Shown here piece by piece: positions 26,794 through 34,742 of a stretch of 64,000 nucleotides of DNA. Position 1 is the stretch's first letter. Each line of letters begins with the position of its first letter. The position numbers and the translations under genes were made by a program. Source of the DNA: Citromicrobium sp. JLT1363 (lineage in GTDB: Bacteria > Pseudomonadota > Alphaproteobacteria > Sphingomonadales > Sphingomonadaceae). The stretch covers positions 124,001-188,000 of the forward strand of contig NZ_AEUE01000004.1 in assembly GCF_000186705.1 (NCBI RefSeq), in the 5' to 3' direction. The notes below the pieces were generated by a model. The model saw nothing but the letters and a program-made list of their open reading frames with translations, was not told the origin of the DNA and ran no database searches.

Positions 26794-27699
26794 TCAATCG
26801 AGGTGCGCACCCTGGGCGATAGCTCGCCCGCGCTGGAAATCCGCCGTATCCATGGCCGGCTTGCCCGCCCGCTGGACGCGGGTGAGGCGCAGCGCGCCCG
26901 ATCCGCAGGCGACGGTCAGCTCATCGTCGAGCACGGTGCCGGGATCGCCTCTGCCCTCGGCAATCTGGGCCGCCAGCACCTTCACCCTGGTATCCTCATG
27001 TTCGAAGAACGCGCCCGGCCACGGCGTGAAGGCGCGTACCTGCCGCTCCACCTGCTCTGCATCCTGCGTCCAGTCGAGCCGCGCTTCTGCCTTGTCGATC
27101 TTGGGCGCATGGGTCGCTTCGGCGTCATCCTGTGCGAGCGGGATATGGATCGCGAGGTCGCGCAGCGTGCCGACCATCAGTTGCGCGCCCTTGCGGGCCA
27201 GCTCGTCTGTCAACTCGCCCGCCGTCTTGCGGTCGATGGGGGTGCGCACGGTCGCCAGCATCGGGCCGGTGTCGAGCCCGGCCTCCATCTGCATGATGGT
27301 CACGCCGGTGCCGGTATCGCCAGCGAGGATCGCACGCTGGATCGGCGCGGCGCCTCTCCACCGGGGCAGGATGCTGGCATGCACGTTGAGGCAGCCATGT
27401 TCCGGCGCGTCGAGCACTGCCTGCGGCAGGATCAGGCCATAGGCCGCGACCACGCCGACATCGGCCTCCAGTGCGGCGAACGCGTCCTTCTCTTCCTGCG
27501 GCTTCAGCGAGGCTGGATGGCGCACCTCGATCCCCAGCCGATCCGCCGCCGCGTGCACGGGCGTGGGCTGGAGCTTCTTGCCGCGCCCGGCCTTGCGTGG
27601 CGGCTGGGTGTAGACGCACACCACATCATGCGCGGCGTGCACCAGCGCCTCGAGCGTCGGCACGGCGAAATCGGGCGTTCCCATGAAGACGATGCGCAT
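26794..27699 (-). CDS. fmt: methionyl-tRNA formyltransferase
   Basis: Formylates Met-tRNAi using 10-formyl-THF. 301 residues, the usual size. Catalytic region [19 protein letters not shown] with the Asn-His-Asp triad, the signature [17 protein letters not shown], and a C-terminal OB-fold-like tRNA-binding domain ([20 protein letters not shown]) are present. def, its usual partner, lies about 1.1 kb away on the opposite strand, separated by recR, instead of in one operon. Confidence 0.97.
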   Translation of the reverse strand: MRIVFMGTPDFAVPTLEALVHAAHDVVCVYTQPPRKAGRGKKLQPTPVHAAADRLGIEVRHPASLKPQEEKDAFAALEADVGVVAAYGLILPQAVLDAPEHGCLNVHASILPRWRGAAPIQRAILAGDTGTGVTIMQMEAGLDTGPMLATVRTPIDRKTAGELTDELARKGAQLMVGTLRDLAIHIPLAQDDAEATHAPKIDKAEARLDWTQDAEQVERQVRAFTPWPGAFFEHEDTRVKVLAAQIAEGRGDPGTVLDDELTVACGSGALRLTRVQRAGKPAMDTADFQRGRAIAQGAHLD

Positions 27700-27723
27700 A
27701 AGCCAGCTTCCCGTGTAGGTCCC

Positions 27724-27812
27724 CGCTCGTCCTGAGCCTGTCGAAGGACCGCTTTTCCTTTGGGAACCGCGCTAGAAGAAAGTACGGCCCTTCGACAAGC
27801 TCAGGGTGAGCG
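27724..27812. repeat. dispersed palindromic element between fmt and recR
   Basis: Left arm CGCTCGTCCTGAGCCTGTCG followed by AAGGACCG (27724-27751) pairs with right arm CGGCCCTTCGACAAGCTCAG followed by GGTGAGCG (27785-27812), with only a few mismatches. A short internal region contains TTTTCCTTTGGGAA. It lies between the divergent starts of fmt and recR, so both promoters must lie in or next to it. A single arm recurs at 6204-6228. It is unrelated in sequence to the 10676 and 41242 copies. Confidence 0.85.
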
Positions 27813-27826
27813 ATTAGGTGGTGGCA

Positions 27827-28423
27827 ATGGCATCGCAAGAAATCGAAGCATTGAGTTCCGCACTCGCCCGCCTGCCAGGGCTGGGGCCCCGTTCGGCCCG
27901 GCGCGCGGTGCTGCATCTGGTCAAGAAGCGCGAGACCGCGCTGCCCGCGTTGCTCGATGCGCTGCTCGCCGTGCAGGACACGCTGGAGGAGTGCCGCATC
28001 TGCGGCAATGTCGACACGCGCGACCCCTGCGGCATCTGCTCCGACCCGAAGCGCGATGCGAAGTCGATCTGCGTGGTGGAGGATGTGGCGGACCTGTGGG
28101 CGCTCGACCGCGCGAAGCTGTTCTCGGGCACCTATCACGTGCTCGGCGGGCGGCTTTCCGCGCTGGACGGCGTGCGGCCCGAAGATCTGGCGATTCCGGG
28201 CCTGCTTGCGCGCGTCGAAGCGGGCGGCGTGGACGAGGTCGTGCTGGCAATGAATGCGACGCTGGAGGGGCAGACCACCGCGCACTACCTTGCCGAGCGG
28301 CTGGAGGATTTCTCCGTACGCATCACGCAACTCGCCCACGGCCTGCCGGTGGGTGGAGAGCTCGACTATCTCGACGAGGGGACCTTGGCGCAGGCATTGA
28401 GGGCGCGGAGGCCGATGGGATGA
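27827..28423 (+). CDS. recR: recombination protein RecR
   Basis: 198 residues from the ATG at 27827; GTG codons at 27818 and 27821 would add three. RecR loads RecA at gaps in the RecF pathway. Visible are the HhH-like N-terminus [19 protein letters not shown], the zinc finger [16 protein letters not shown] and the Toprim domain [15 protein letters not shown] with [15 protein letters not shown] and [17 protein letters not shown]. Everything is of standard length. It overlaps the next gene by four bases (ATGA). Confidence 0.96.
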   Translation: MASQEIEALSSALARLPGLGPRSARRAVLHLVKKRETALPALLDALLAVQDTLEECRICGNVDTRDPCGICSDPKRDAKSICVVEDVADLWALDRAKLFSGTYHVLGGRLSALDGVRPEDLAIPGLLARVEAGGVDEVVLAMNATLEGQTTAHYLAERLEDFSVRITQLAHGLPVGGELDYLDEGTLAQALRARRPMG

Positions 28424-28701
28424 GGCTGAGAAGCGCGTTCTGGCGGTTTGCGCACGAACGATACCAATCGCGCGCTCCGAGATGGCAGTGGGAATTGATA
28501 GCCTTTTTCTGGGCGGGCCTTTTCGGGCTCGCTTACCTGGGCGGATTGCTTGCTGATTTTCGCGGTACGCTCGCAATCTTGCCCGGGGCAATTCTGTTCG
28601 TTGTTACGCCAGCGCTCCTCGGCTGGCTTCACCGGTTGATCAGGCTGGAGCAAAACAAGGGTAGCGACGCGCTGTACCGCAAGCGTATCTCTTGCAGATG
28701 A
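28420..28701 (+). CDS. small two-helix membrane protein, unknown
   Basis: 93 residues starting at an ATG that overlaps the recR stop. Two hydrophobic segments, [20 protein letters not shown] and [19 protein letters not shown], are flanked by Arg/Lys-rich ends, so it is likely an inner-membrane protein with both ends in the cytoplasm. Codon use is less G+C-biased than in recR. No family recognised. Confidence 0.6.
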   Translation: MRLRSAFWRFAHERYQSRAPRWQWELIAFFWAGLFGLAYLGGLLADFRGTLAILPGAILFVVTPALLGWLHRLIRLEQNKGSDALYRKRISCR

Positions 28702-28755
28702 AGCGGCACGGCCAGGGAAGTTGTAATCGACTGAGTCTGGCCCTAAATCCGCCCC

Positions 28756-29328
28756 ATGGCTATCCGCGAAATCCTTGAAGTGCCGGACCCCCGGCTGAAA
28801 ACCGTGTCGCAACCCGTCGAAGCTGACGAGTTCAACGACGATCTGCGCACGCTGATCGATGACATGTTCGAAACGATGTATGCTGCGCACGGCATCGGCC
28901 TGGCGGCGATCCAGGTGGGCGTGCCCAAGCGCATCCTTGTGATCGACCTGCAGCCCGAAGACCCGGATGCGGAGCCGGTCGAGTGCGATCATGACGGGCA
29001 CAGCCACACGCACCCGGCGACGAAGAAAGAGCCGCGGGTGTTCATCAATCCCGTGATCCTCGACCCGGCGGAAGAGCTTTCGACCTATCAGGAAGGCTGC
29101 CTCTCGGTGCCGGAAATCTATGCCGACGTTGATCGTCCGGCGACCTGCACGGTGCGCTGGCAGGATCTCGACGGGAACGAGCATACCGAGGCGCTGGAAG
29201 GCATGATGGCGACCTGCATCCAGCACGAGATGGATCACCTCGAAGGCATCCTGTTCATCGATCACTTGAGCCGCCTCAAGCGCAACATGGCACTGAAGAA
29301 GCTCAAGAAGCTGAGGGTCGCGGCCTAA
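28756..29328 (+). CDS. def: peptide deformylase with a His-rich insertion
   Basis: Fe/Zn hydrolase removing the N-formyl group from nascent proteins. 190 residues. Motif 1 GIGLAAIQVG is at 46-55, motif 2 EGCLSVP at 113-119 (Cys115 ligand), motif 3 QHEMDHLEG at 156-164 (His157 and His161 ligands, Glu158 catalytic). Between strands at about 72-90 there is an acidic, His-rich loop (CDHDGHSHTHPATKK) longer than in E. coli Def. It could hold a metal or be a species-specific loop. It stands alone, in the same direction as recR. Confidence 0.96.
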   Translation: MAIREILEVPDPRLKTVSQPVEADEFNDDLRTLIDDMFETMYAAHGIGLAAIQVGVPKRILVIDLQPEDPDAEPVECDHDGHSHTHPATKKEPRVFINPVILDPAEELSTYQEGCLSVPEIYADVDRPATCTVRWQDLDGNEHTEALEGMMATCIQHEMDHLEGILFIDHLSRLKRNMALKKLKKLRVAA

Positions 29329-29342
29329 CCACAACCTTGGAG

Positions 29343-29428
29343 GTCGCCCCGGACTTGACCAGGGGCAAGGCTGCCTTCCTGCGACGCGGTTTGAAAAAGC
29401 CCGGCCCCGGCTCGCAGGCCGGGGCGAC
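29343..29428. repeat. palindromic element after def
   Basis: Inverted arms GTCGCCCCGG (29343-29352) and CCGGGGCGAC (29419-29428) delimit ~86 bases, with more pairing inside (CGGCCCCGG, CAGGCCGGGG). It lies between the convergent def and the copper-protein gene, and may serve as a bidirectional terminator. It resembles the GTCGCCCCGGACTTG-type repeats of sphingomonads and is distinct from the other two repeat types in this window. Confidence 0.7.
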
Positions 29429-29449
29429 GAGTATTTGATCAGGCAGGCC

Positions 29450-29848
29450 TCAGGCCGCGGCCACCATGCCCTGCAGCGCCTTCACGCAGTCTTCCATGCA
29501 CTCGCGGCACATCTTTTCGCAGCGCTTGCAATGCGGATCGTCGTGCTTCGCGCATTCTTCCGCGCAGACCTTGCAGGCGAGGATGCAGGCTTCGAGCAGC
29601 GACTTGATCACCGCCGTGTTGCCATGCGTACGCCGCGCGGCGACCGTGCTGACCGCCTGACAGATATCCGCGCAATCCGAGCACTTGCGGATGCACGCGC
29701 TCATGTCGCCATCCTCGGCATTGCAGGCATCGGCGCAGGAATTGCAGATCGCTGCGCAATACATCGCGTGCTTGATCGCCTCGCCCAGCTGGTCGTTGTA
29801 ATCGGCACCCACTTGCGGGTGTTCCTTGATCATTTCCTTGATCGACAT
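29450..29848 (-). CDS. cysteine-rich four-helix-bundle copper-binding protein
   Basis: 132 residues with 17 Cys spaced as CxxxC and CxxC along predicted helices (MYCAAICNSCADAC; CIRKCSDCADIC; CILACKVCAEEC; CKRCEKMCRECMEDC). This is the pattern of Csp-type (DUF326) four-helix bundles, which store many Cu(I) ions in the bundle core. No signal peptide is visible, so it is the cytosolic kind, for copper buffering. The start has a good AAGGAGAAAA site. There are no copper exporter genes adjacent. Confidence 0.88.
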   Translation of the reverse strand: MSIKEMIKEHPQVGADYNDQLGEAIKHAMYCAAICNSCADACNAEDGDMSACIRKCSDCADICQAVSTVAARRTHGNTAVIKSLLEACILACKVCAEECAKHDDPHCKRCEKMCRECMEDCVKALQGMVAAA

Positions 29849-29942
29849 GCGTTTTCTCCTTCTGTGATAAGGGAGCGGAACGGGCGGGGGATAGTTCCCG
29901 CGGCGGCTTGGCCTGCGGCGTCGTTCCAGCTATGTTCTGGCC

Positions 29943-31409
29943 ATGGAATATGCGATTCTGGGTGTCGTGGCGCTGCTGATCGGGCTGGGCGTCGGGTGGT
30001 ATCTCGGCGGCAGGCCCGCGGCCGAGCTGAAGGCGCGGCTGGCCGAGAGCGAGCGGGAGGCGAAGGAGACCGACGCCAAGTACCTGCGCGCCTATGCCGA
30101 GCTCGAGGCGGCGCGCGAAAAGGGCGCTCGGGTCGATGCGCTGGACGCAGAGCTGAAGGAAACCCGCGCGCGGCACGAGGCTGCGCTGGAAGAGGCGCGG
30201 CGGGCCAATGGTGCGCTTTCCTCCGAGCTGGCGACGCTCAAGGAAAAGACCGCCAATTTCGACGAGCAGAAACGCCTGCTGGTCGAAGCGCGCGAGGAAT
30301 TGCTCAAGGAATTCCAGAACACCGGATCGGCGGTGCTGTCCAAGGCGCAGGAATCCTTCCTCGAGCGCGCGAGCGAACGGTTCGGCCATTCCGAGAAATC
30401 CTCCGAGGAGAAGATCCGCGCGCTGCTCGCCCCGGTGGGCGAGCGTCTGGCGAAATACGAAAAGCAGGTTTCGGACCTTGAGGAGAAACGCACCAATGCG
30501 TTCTCCTCGCTCGCCGCGCAGATCGAGCAGATGCGGCTGGGGCAGGAAGAGGTCCGGCGCGAGGCGCAGCGGCTGGGCAACTCGCTCACCAATGCTCCGA
30601 AGGCGCGCGGCCGCTGGGGCGAGCGGGCGTTGCAGAACGTGCTGGAGCAGTGCGGGTTGTCAGAACACACGGACTTCATCCTCGAACAGTCGCTGGAGAC
30701 CGACGAGGGTCGGCTGCGGCCTGACGCGATCGTGAATGTGCCCGGCTCGAAGAAGCTGGTGATCGACGCCAAGGTCTCATTGAACGCCTACCAGGCCGCG
30801 TTCGAGGCGGAGGACGAGGGGGAGCGCAAGCGGCATCTGGACCTGCACGCCAAGTCCATGCGCGGCCATGTCCAGACATTGGGTTCGAAAAGCTACCAGA
30901 GCCAGTTCGACGATGCGCCGGACTATGTCGTGATGTTCGTGCCGGGTGAGCATTTCGTCGCCGCCGCGCTCGACGCCGATCCCGAGCTGTGGGATTTCGC
31001 CTTCCGCAACAAGGTTTTGCTCGCCACACCTACAAACCTCGTGGCGATCGCGCGGACGGTGGCGCAGGTCTGGCGGCAGGACACGATCGCCAAGGAAGCG
31101 ATGGAGATCGGCAAGGCCGGGGCCGAGCTTTACGACCGGCTCGCCATTGCTGCCGAGCATATGAAGCGTGTTGGCGGCGGGCTGGAAAGCGCGGTCAAGA
31201 ATTACAACAAGTTCGTCGGCAGCTTCGAGCGCAATGTGCTGTCTTCGGGGCGCCGTCTGGCCGAGAAGGGGATCGAGATCGGCAAGCGCGAGATCGAGGA
31301 AATCCCGCAGATCGCGGAGACTCCGACTTACACTTCCGACGATGTTTCTGCCATGGACGAGAGCGGGGCGCCCGGCAGTCTGGAAGACGCGCGCAACGCT
31401 GCGGAATAG
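29943..31409 (+). CDS. rmuC: DNA recombination protein RmuC
   Basis: 488 residues. An N-terminal membrane anchor (YAILGVVALLIGLGVGWYL) is followed by a long Glu/Lys/Arg coiled coil (about 30-185). The RmuC core domain has GRWGERALQNVLEQCGL, VIDAKVSLNAYQAAFEAE and YVVMFVPGEHFVAAAL, which carry the restriction-endonuclease-like catalytic signature. RmuC limits inversions at short inverted repeats; the exact substrate is not settled. The C-terminal ~50 residues are acidic and disordered. Monocistronic. Confidence 0.93.
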   Translation: MEYAILGVVALLIGLGVGWYLGGRPAAELKARLAESEREAKETDAKYLRAYAELEAAREKGARVDALDAELKETRARHEAALEEARRANGALSSELATLKEKTANFDEQKRLLVEAREELLKEFQNTGSAVLSKAQESFLERASERFGHSEKSSEEKIRALLAPVGERLAKYEKQVSDLEEKRTNAFSSLAAQIEQMRLGQEEVRREAQRLGNSLTNAPKARGRWGERALQNVLEQCGLSEHTDFILEQSLETDEGRLRPDAIVNVPGSKKLVIDAKVSLNAYQAAFEAEDEGERKRHLDLHAKSMRGHVQTLGSKSYQSQFDDAPDYVVMFVPGEHFVAAALDADPELWDFAFRNKVLLATPTNLVAIARTVAQVWRQDTIAKEAMEIGKAGAELYDRLAIAAEHMKRVGGGLESAVKNYNKFVGSFERNVLSSGRRLAEKGIEIGKREIEEIPQIAETPTYTSDDVSAMDESGAPGSLEDARNAAE

Positions 31410-31420
31410 GCCCGGGCGAG

Positions 31421-31436
31421 GCAGGCCGGGGCCTGC
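31421..31436 (+). terminator. short G+C-rich hairpin after rmuC
   Basis: GCAGGCC and GGCCTGC form a perfect 7-base stem with GG between, 12 bases after the rmuC stop. There is no T-run, so a factor-independent terminator is uncertain. Confidence 0.35.
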
Positions 31437-31626
31437 GATGGCGCCGGGAGATCGTGTCACTTCGCCCAGGACGTCGTTCCGAGCGCTCCTTCAACGAGCG
31501 GACAGAAAGAGCGGACAGGGCGCATTCCGGCCGTGCAGGTATTGTGGGCAAACTTGAAACCGGGCCACGCACGAACGCCGGTTCAGGCGTAGAGGTTAGG
31601 GCATCCGCATTTTCGCGTCTCGCGCG

Positions 31627-31655
31627 TTGCATTTCTGGAAGACTGCGCCTAACTA
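31627..31655 (+). promoter_or_regulatory. candidate promoter of the rimP-nusA-infB operon
   Basis: TTGCAT (31627-31632) and TAACTA (31650-31655) are separated by 17 bases, a good fit to the housekeeping sigma factor, about 100 bases before rimP. It is the best-scoring pair I see by eye in the gap; no experimental support. Confidence 0.4.
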
Positions 31656-31754
31656 GCCGTCATCCCGACATTGCTGGCACCATGTTGGGCCGGGCCGCAA
31701 GGCACCGGCGCCAAGCTGCACGGCCATGGCATTCGGGATAAGGAACGGAGATTT

Positions 31755-32333
31755 ATGGCGGACATCGCGCGACTGACACAGATTATCGAACCCGAGGCAA
31801 AGGCCCTGGGATTCGAACTCGTGCGCGTGAAGATGATGCCCTCCGAAGCAGGCGACGGCACGCAGGCGCTGCAGATCATGGCGGAAGACCCCGCGACGGG
31901 CCAGCTGGTGATCGAACAATGCGCCGCGCTGAGCCGCGCTGTCTCCGCGAAGATCGATGCTCTGGAAGAGCAGGGCGACGTGCTGATCGACGGTGCCTAC
32001 CACCTCGAAGTCAGCTCGCCCGGGATCGACCGCCCGCTGACCCGTGCGAAGGACTTTTCCGACTGGGCAGGGCACCAGGCCAAGATTTCCATGGCCAAGG
32101 GCTATGAGGGCCAGCGTACGTTCAAAGGCACGCTTGAAGGCCTGCATCCGGACCGCGGCATCAACTTCGTCCACATCAAAGATGCCAAGGGCACCACTCA
32201 TTTCCTTCCGTTGGAAGAAATTCATTCGGCGAAGCTCGTCCTGACCGACGAACTGATCGCCGCGACCAGACCGCTCGACACCACGGGTGCCGAGGAAGTA
32301 CAAGAAGACCAACAAGAAAAGGCTGACGACTGA
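31755..32333 (+). CDS. rimP: ribosome maturation factor RimP
   Basis: 192 residues from the ATG at 31755. RimP assists 30S subunit assembly. The N-terminal domain runs IIEPEAKALGFELVRVKMM and CAALSRAVSAKIDAL; the family signature YHLEVSSPGIDRPLTRAKDF and the C-terminal SH3-like barrel follow. An acidic tail (EEVQEDQQEKADD) is added. The first gene of the rimP-nusA-ylxR-infB operon, it overlaps nusA by one base (TGATG). Confidence 0.95.
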   Translation: MADIARLTQIIEPEAKALGFELVRVKMMPSEAGDGTQALQIMAEDPATGQLVIEQCAALSRAVSAKIDALEEQGDVLIDGAYHLEVSSPGIDRPLTRAKDFSDWAGHQAKISMAKGYEGQRTFKGTLEGLHPDRGINFVHIKDAKGTTHFLPLEEIHSAKLVLTDELIAATRPLDTTGAEEVQEDQQEKADD

Positions 32334-34000
32334 TGGCCACTGCCATTTCCGCCAACCGCGCGGAGCTCCTCGCGATCGCCAACTCGGTCGCTTCGGAAAA
32401 GATGATCGACAAGTCGATCGTGATCGAAGCGATGGAAGAGGCGATCCAGAAATCCGCCCGCAACCGCTACGGCGCGGAAAACGACATTCGCGCCAAGCTC
32501 GATCCGCAGACCGGCGACCTGCGCCTGTGGCGCGTCGTGGAAGTGGTCGAAGAGGTCGAGGACTACTTCAAGCAGGTGAACCTGGAACAGGCGCAGAAGC
32601 TGCAGGATGGCGCGGCCATCGGCGACTTCATCGTCGATCCGCTGCCCCCGGTCGATCTGGGCCGCATCGATGCGCAGTCCGCCAAGCAGGTGATCTTCCA
32701 GAAGGTCCGCGATGCCGAGCGTGAGCGTCAGTATGAAGAGTTCAAGGACCGCGCGGGCGAGATCATCACTGGTGTCATCAAGTCGGTCGAATTCGGCCAC
32801 GTGATCGTCAATCTGGGCCGCGCCGAAGGCGTGATCCGCCGCGACCAGCAGATCCCGCGCGAAGCAGTGCGTGTGGGCGAGCGGATCCGCGCGCTGATCA
32901 GCAAGGTGGAGCGCAACAATCGCGGTCCGCAGATCTTCCTGACCCGCGCGCACCCCGATTTCATGCGCAAGCTGTTCGCGCAGGAAGTGCCCGAAATCTA
33001 CGACGGCATCATCGAGATCAAGGCCGCTGCCCGCGATCCGGGCAGCCGTGCCAAGATCGGCGTCATCTCGCATGATTCCAGCATCGATCCCGTCGGCGCC
33101 TGCGTCGGCATGAAGGGCAGCCGCGTGCAGGCCGTCGTGCAGGAACTGCAGGGCGAGAAGATCGACATCATTCCCTGGAGCGAGGATCAGGCGACCTTCA
33201 TCGTCAACGCGCTCCAGCCCGCCACCGTCAGCCGCGTGGTGCTGGACGAAGAGGAAAGCCGGATCGAGGTCGTCGTGCCCGATGACCAGCTTTCGCTCGC
33301 GATCGGCCGTCGTGGCCAGAACGTGCGCCTCGCCAGCCAGCTGACCGGCAACCAGATCGACATCATGACCGAGGAAGAAGCCTCGGAAAAGCAGAGCAAG
33401 GAATTCGCCGCTCGCTCCAAGATGTTCGAGGAAGAGCTCGACGTCGACGAAACGCTCTCGCAGCTGCTCGTCGCCGAAGGCTTCGCCGAACTGGAAGAAG
33501 TCGCCTACGTCCAGCTGGACGAGTTGGCGATGATCGAAGGCTTCGACGAGGAACTGGCGGAAGAACTGCAGAGCCGGGCGCAGGAAGCGCTCGACCGGCA
33601 GGAAGCCGCGCACCGCGAGACCCGCCGCGAACTGGGCGTGGAAGACGATCTGGCCGAACTGCCGGTGCTGACCGAGGCGATGCTGGTCACGCTGGGCAAG
33701 GCCGGGATCAAGACGCGCGACGATCTGGCCGATCTGGCCACGGACGAGCTGATCGCCAAGAAGCGCGAGGCGCCGCGTCGCCGCAACAACGCCAATGCCG
33801 ACGGCCCGCCGATGCGGCGCGACCGTCCGCAGCGCGAGCAGGACAAGGGCGGCGTGCTGGGCGAATACGGCCTCACCGAAGAACAGGGCAACGAGATCAT
33901 CATGGCTGCCCGCGCGCACTGGTTCGAAGACGAACCGGCCCAGGAAACCGCATCCGAGGGTGCAGATCAGGAGGCCGCCGATGCGGACTCCACACAATGA
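32333..34000 (+). CDS. nusA: transcription termination/antitermination factor NusA
   Basis: 555 residues. Binds RNA polymerase and modulates pausing, termination and antitermination. The order is N-terminal polymerase-binding domain (about 1-130), S1 domain (GEIITGVIKSVEFGHVIVNL), then KH1 and KH2 (ARDPGSRAKIGVISHDSSID, VGACVGMKGSRVQAVVQEL, LSLAIGRRGQNVRLASQLTG). Two C-terminal acidic helix-hairpin repeat regions follow (about 360-430, and 435-480), and then a disordered acidic tail. Residues 483-510 include an Arg/Asn-rich stretch (KREAPRRRNNANADGPPMRR). The gene overlaps the next by 20 bases. Confidence 0.97.
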   Translation: MATAISANRAELLAIANSVASEKMIDKSIVIEAMEEAIQKSARNRYGAENDIRAKLDPQTGDLRLWRVVEVVEEVEDYFKQVNLEQAQKLQDGAAIGDFIVDPLPPVDLGRIDAQSAKQVIFQKVRDAERERQYEEFKDRAGEIITGVIKSVEFGHVIVNLGRAEGVIRRDQQIPREAVRVGERIRALISKVERNNRGPQIFLTRAHPDFMRKLFAQEVPEIYDGIIEIKAAARDPGSRAKIGVISHDSSIDPVGACVGMKGSRVQAVVQELQGEKIDIIPWSEDQATFIVNALQPATVSRVVLDEEESRIEVVVPDDQLSLAIGRRGQNVRLASQLTGNQIDIMTEEEASEKQSKEFAARSKMFEEELDVDETLSQLLVAEGFAELEEVAYVQLDELAMIEGFDEELAEELQSRAQEALDRQEAAHRETRRELGVEDDLAELPVLTEAMLVTLGKAGIKTRDDLADLATDELIAKKREAPRRRNNANADGPPMRRDRPQREQDKGGVLGEYGLTEEQGNEIIMAARAHWFEDEPAQETASEGADQEAADADSTQ

Positions 34001-34691
34001 GCGCCTGACGCCGACAACCCGTAGCACGCGCCCCGGCGAGAAATCGCCGGAGCGCAAGTGCATCCTCACCGGCCGCCATGGCGAGCGGGAGGATCTGATC
34101 CGTCTGGCGATCTCGCCGGACGGTCAGGTGCTGCCCGATCCGCGTGCGCGTGCGCCGGGTCGCGGTGCATGGCTGGGCGTTTCGCGCGCCGAGCTTGAAG
34201 CCGCTATCGAGAAGGGCAAGCTGAAGGGGGCGCTGGCCCGCGCGTTCAAATCCGCGCCGCCACTGGTGCCCGAAGACCTGCCCGCACAGATCGAGGCCGG
34301 GCTTGTGCGAACGCTTACCGACCGGCTGGGGCTCGAAATGCGCGGCGGAAACCTTATCTTGGGGTCCGAACGTATTGCCGAACACGCACGCGGCGGCGCG
34401 CTGGCCGCGCTGTACCACGCCAGCGATGCGAGCGAAGGCGGCGCCGCCAAGCTTGACCAGGCGTGGCGCGTGGGAATGGATCGCGAAGGTTCGGGCGAGG
34501 GCGGAACGCGCTTGCCACTGGACCGCGCGGCGCTGTCTGTGGCATTGGGCCGCGACAATGTCGTCCATCTGGGCGTGATCATGGGGCGCGGGGCCGATCG
34601 GTCGGCTGCCGAGCGGGTCGAACAGGCCCTCGCGCGCCTGCAGAATTACCGGGATGCGTCTCAGGACGCGCGCGAAACGGGGGCCGTCTAG
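33981..34691 (+). CDS. YlxR-type RNA-binding protein with an L7Ae-like domain
   Basis: 236 residues from the ATG at 33981, inside the end of nusA, with a GGAGG site. The N-terminal ~90 residues form a YlxR (DUF448) domain: ERKCILTGRHGEREDLIRLA, VLPDPRARAPGRGAWLG. It is followed by a segment (about 130-225) whose GLEMRGGNLILGSERIAEH and AALYHASDASEGGAAKL fit an L7Ae/L30e-like RNA-binding fold. YlxR proteins bind RNA, and reports from Bacillus link them to transcription-related roles. The position between nusA and infB is conserved in bacteria. The last ~25 residues are disordered. Confidence 0.88.
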   Translation: MRTPHNERLTPTTRSTRPGEKSPERKCILTGRHGEREDLIRLAISPDGQVLPDPRARAPGRGAWLGVSRAELEAAIEKGKLKGALARAFKSAPPLVPEDLPAQIEAGLVRTLTDRLGLEMRGGNLILGSERIAEHARGGALAALYHASDASEGGAAKLDQAWRVGMDREGSGEGGTRLPLDRAALSVALGRDNVVHLGVIMGRGADRSAAERVEQALARLQNYRDASQDARETGAV

Positions 34692-34742
34692 ACGGTGGCC
34701 TGCCATTTCGCGACGATGTGATCGAAGGAAGAAACGAGTTTT

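Larger units (their letters stand above)
31410..31754. other. intergenic region before the rimP-nusA-infB operon
   Basis: About 345 bases without a convincing gene. It contains a G+C-rich hairpin after rmuC (31421-31436), a 10-base direct repeat GAGCGGACAG at 31496-31505 and 31509-31518 (spacer AAA), and a candidate promoter at 31627-31655. The untranslated leader of the operon would be about 90 bases. Confidence 0.5.
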
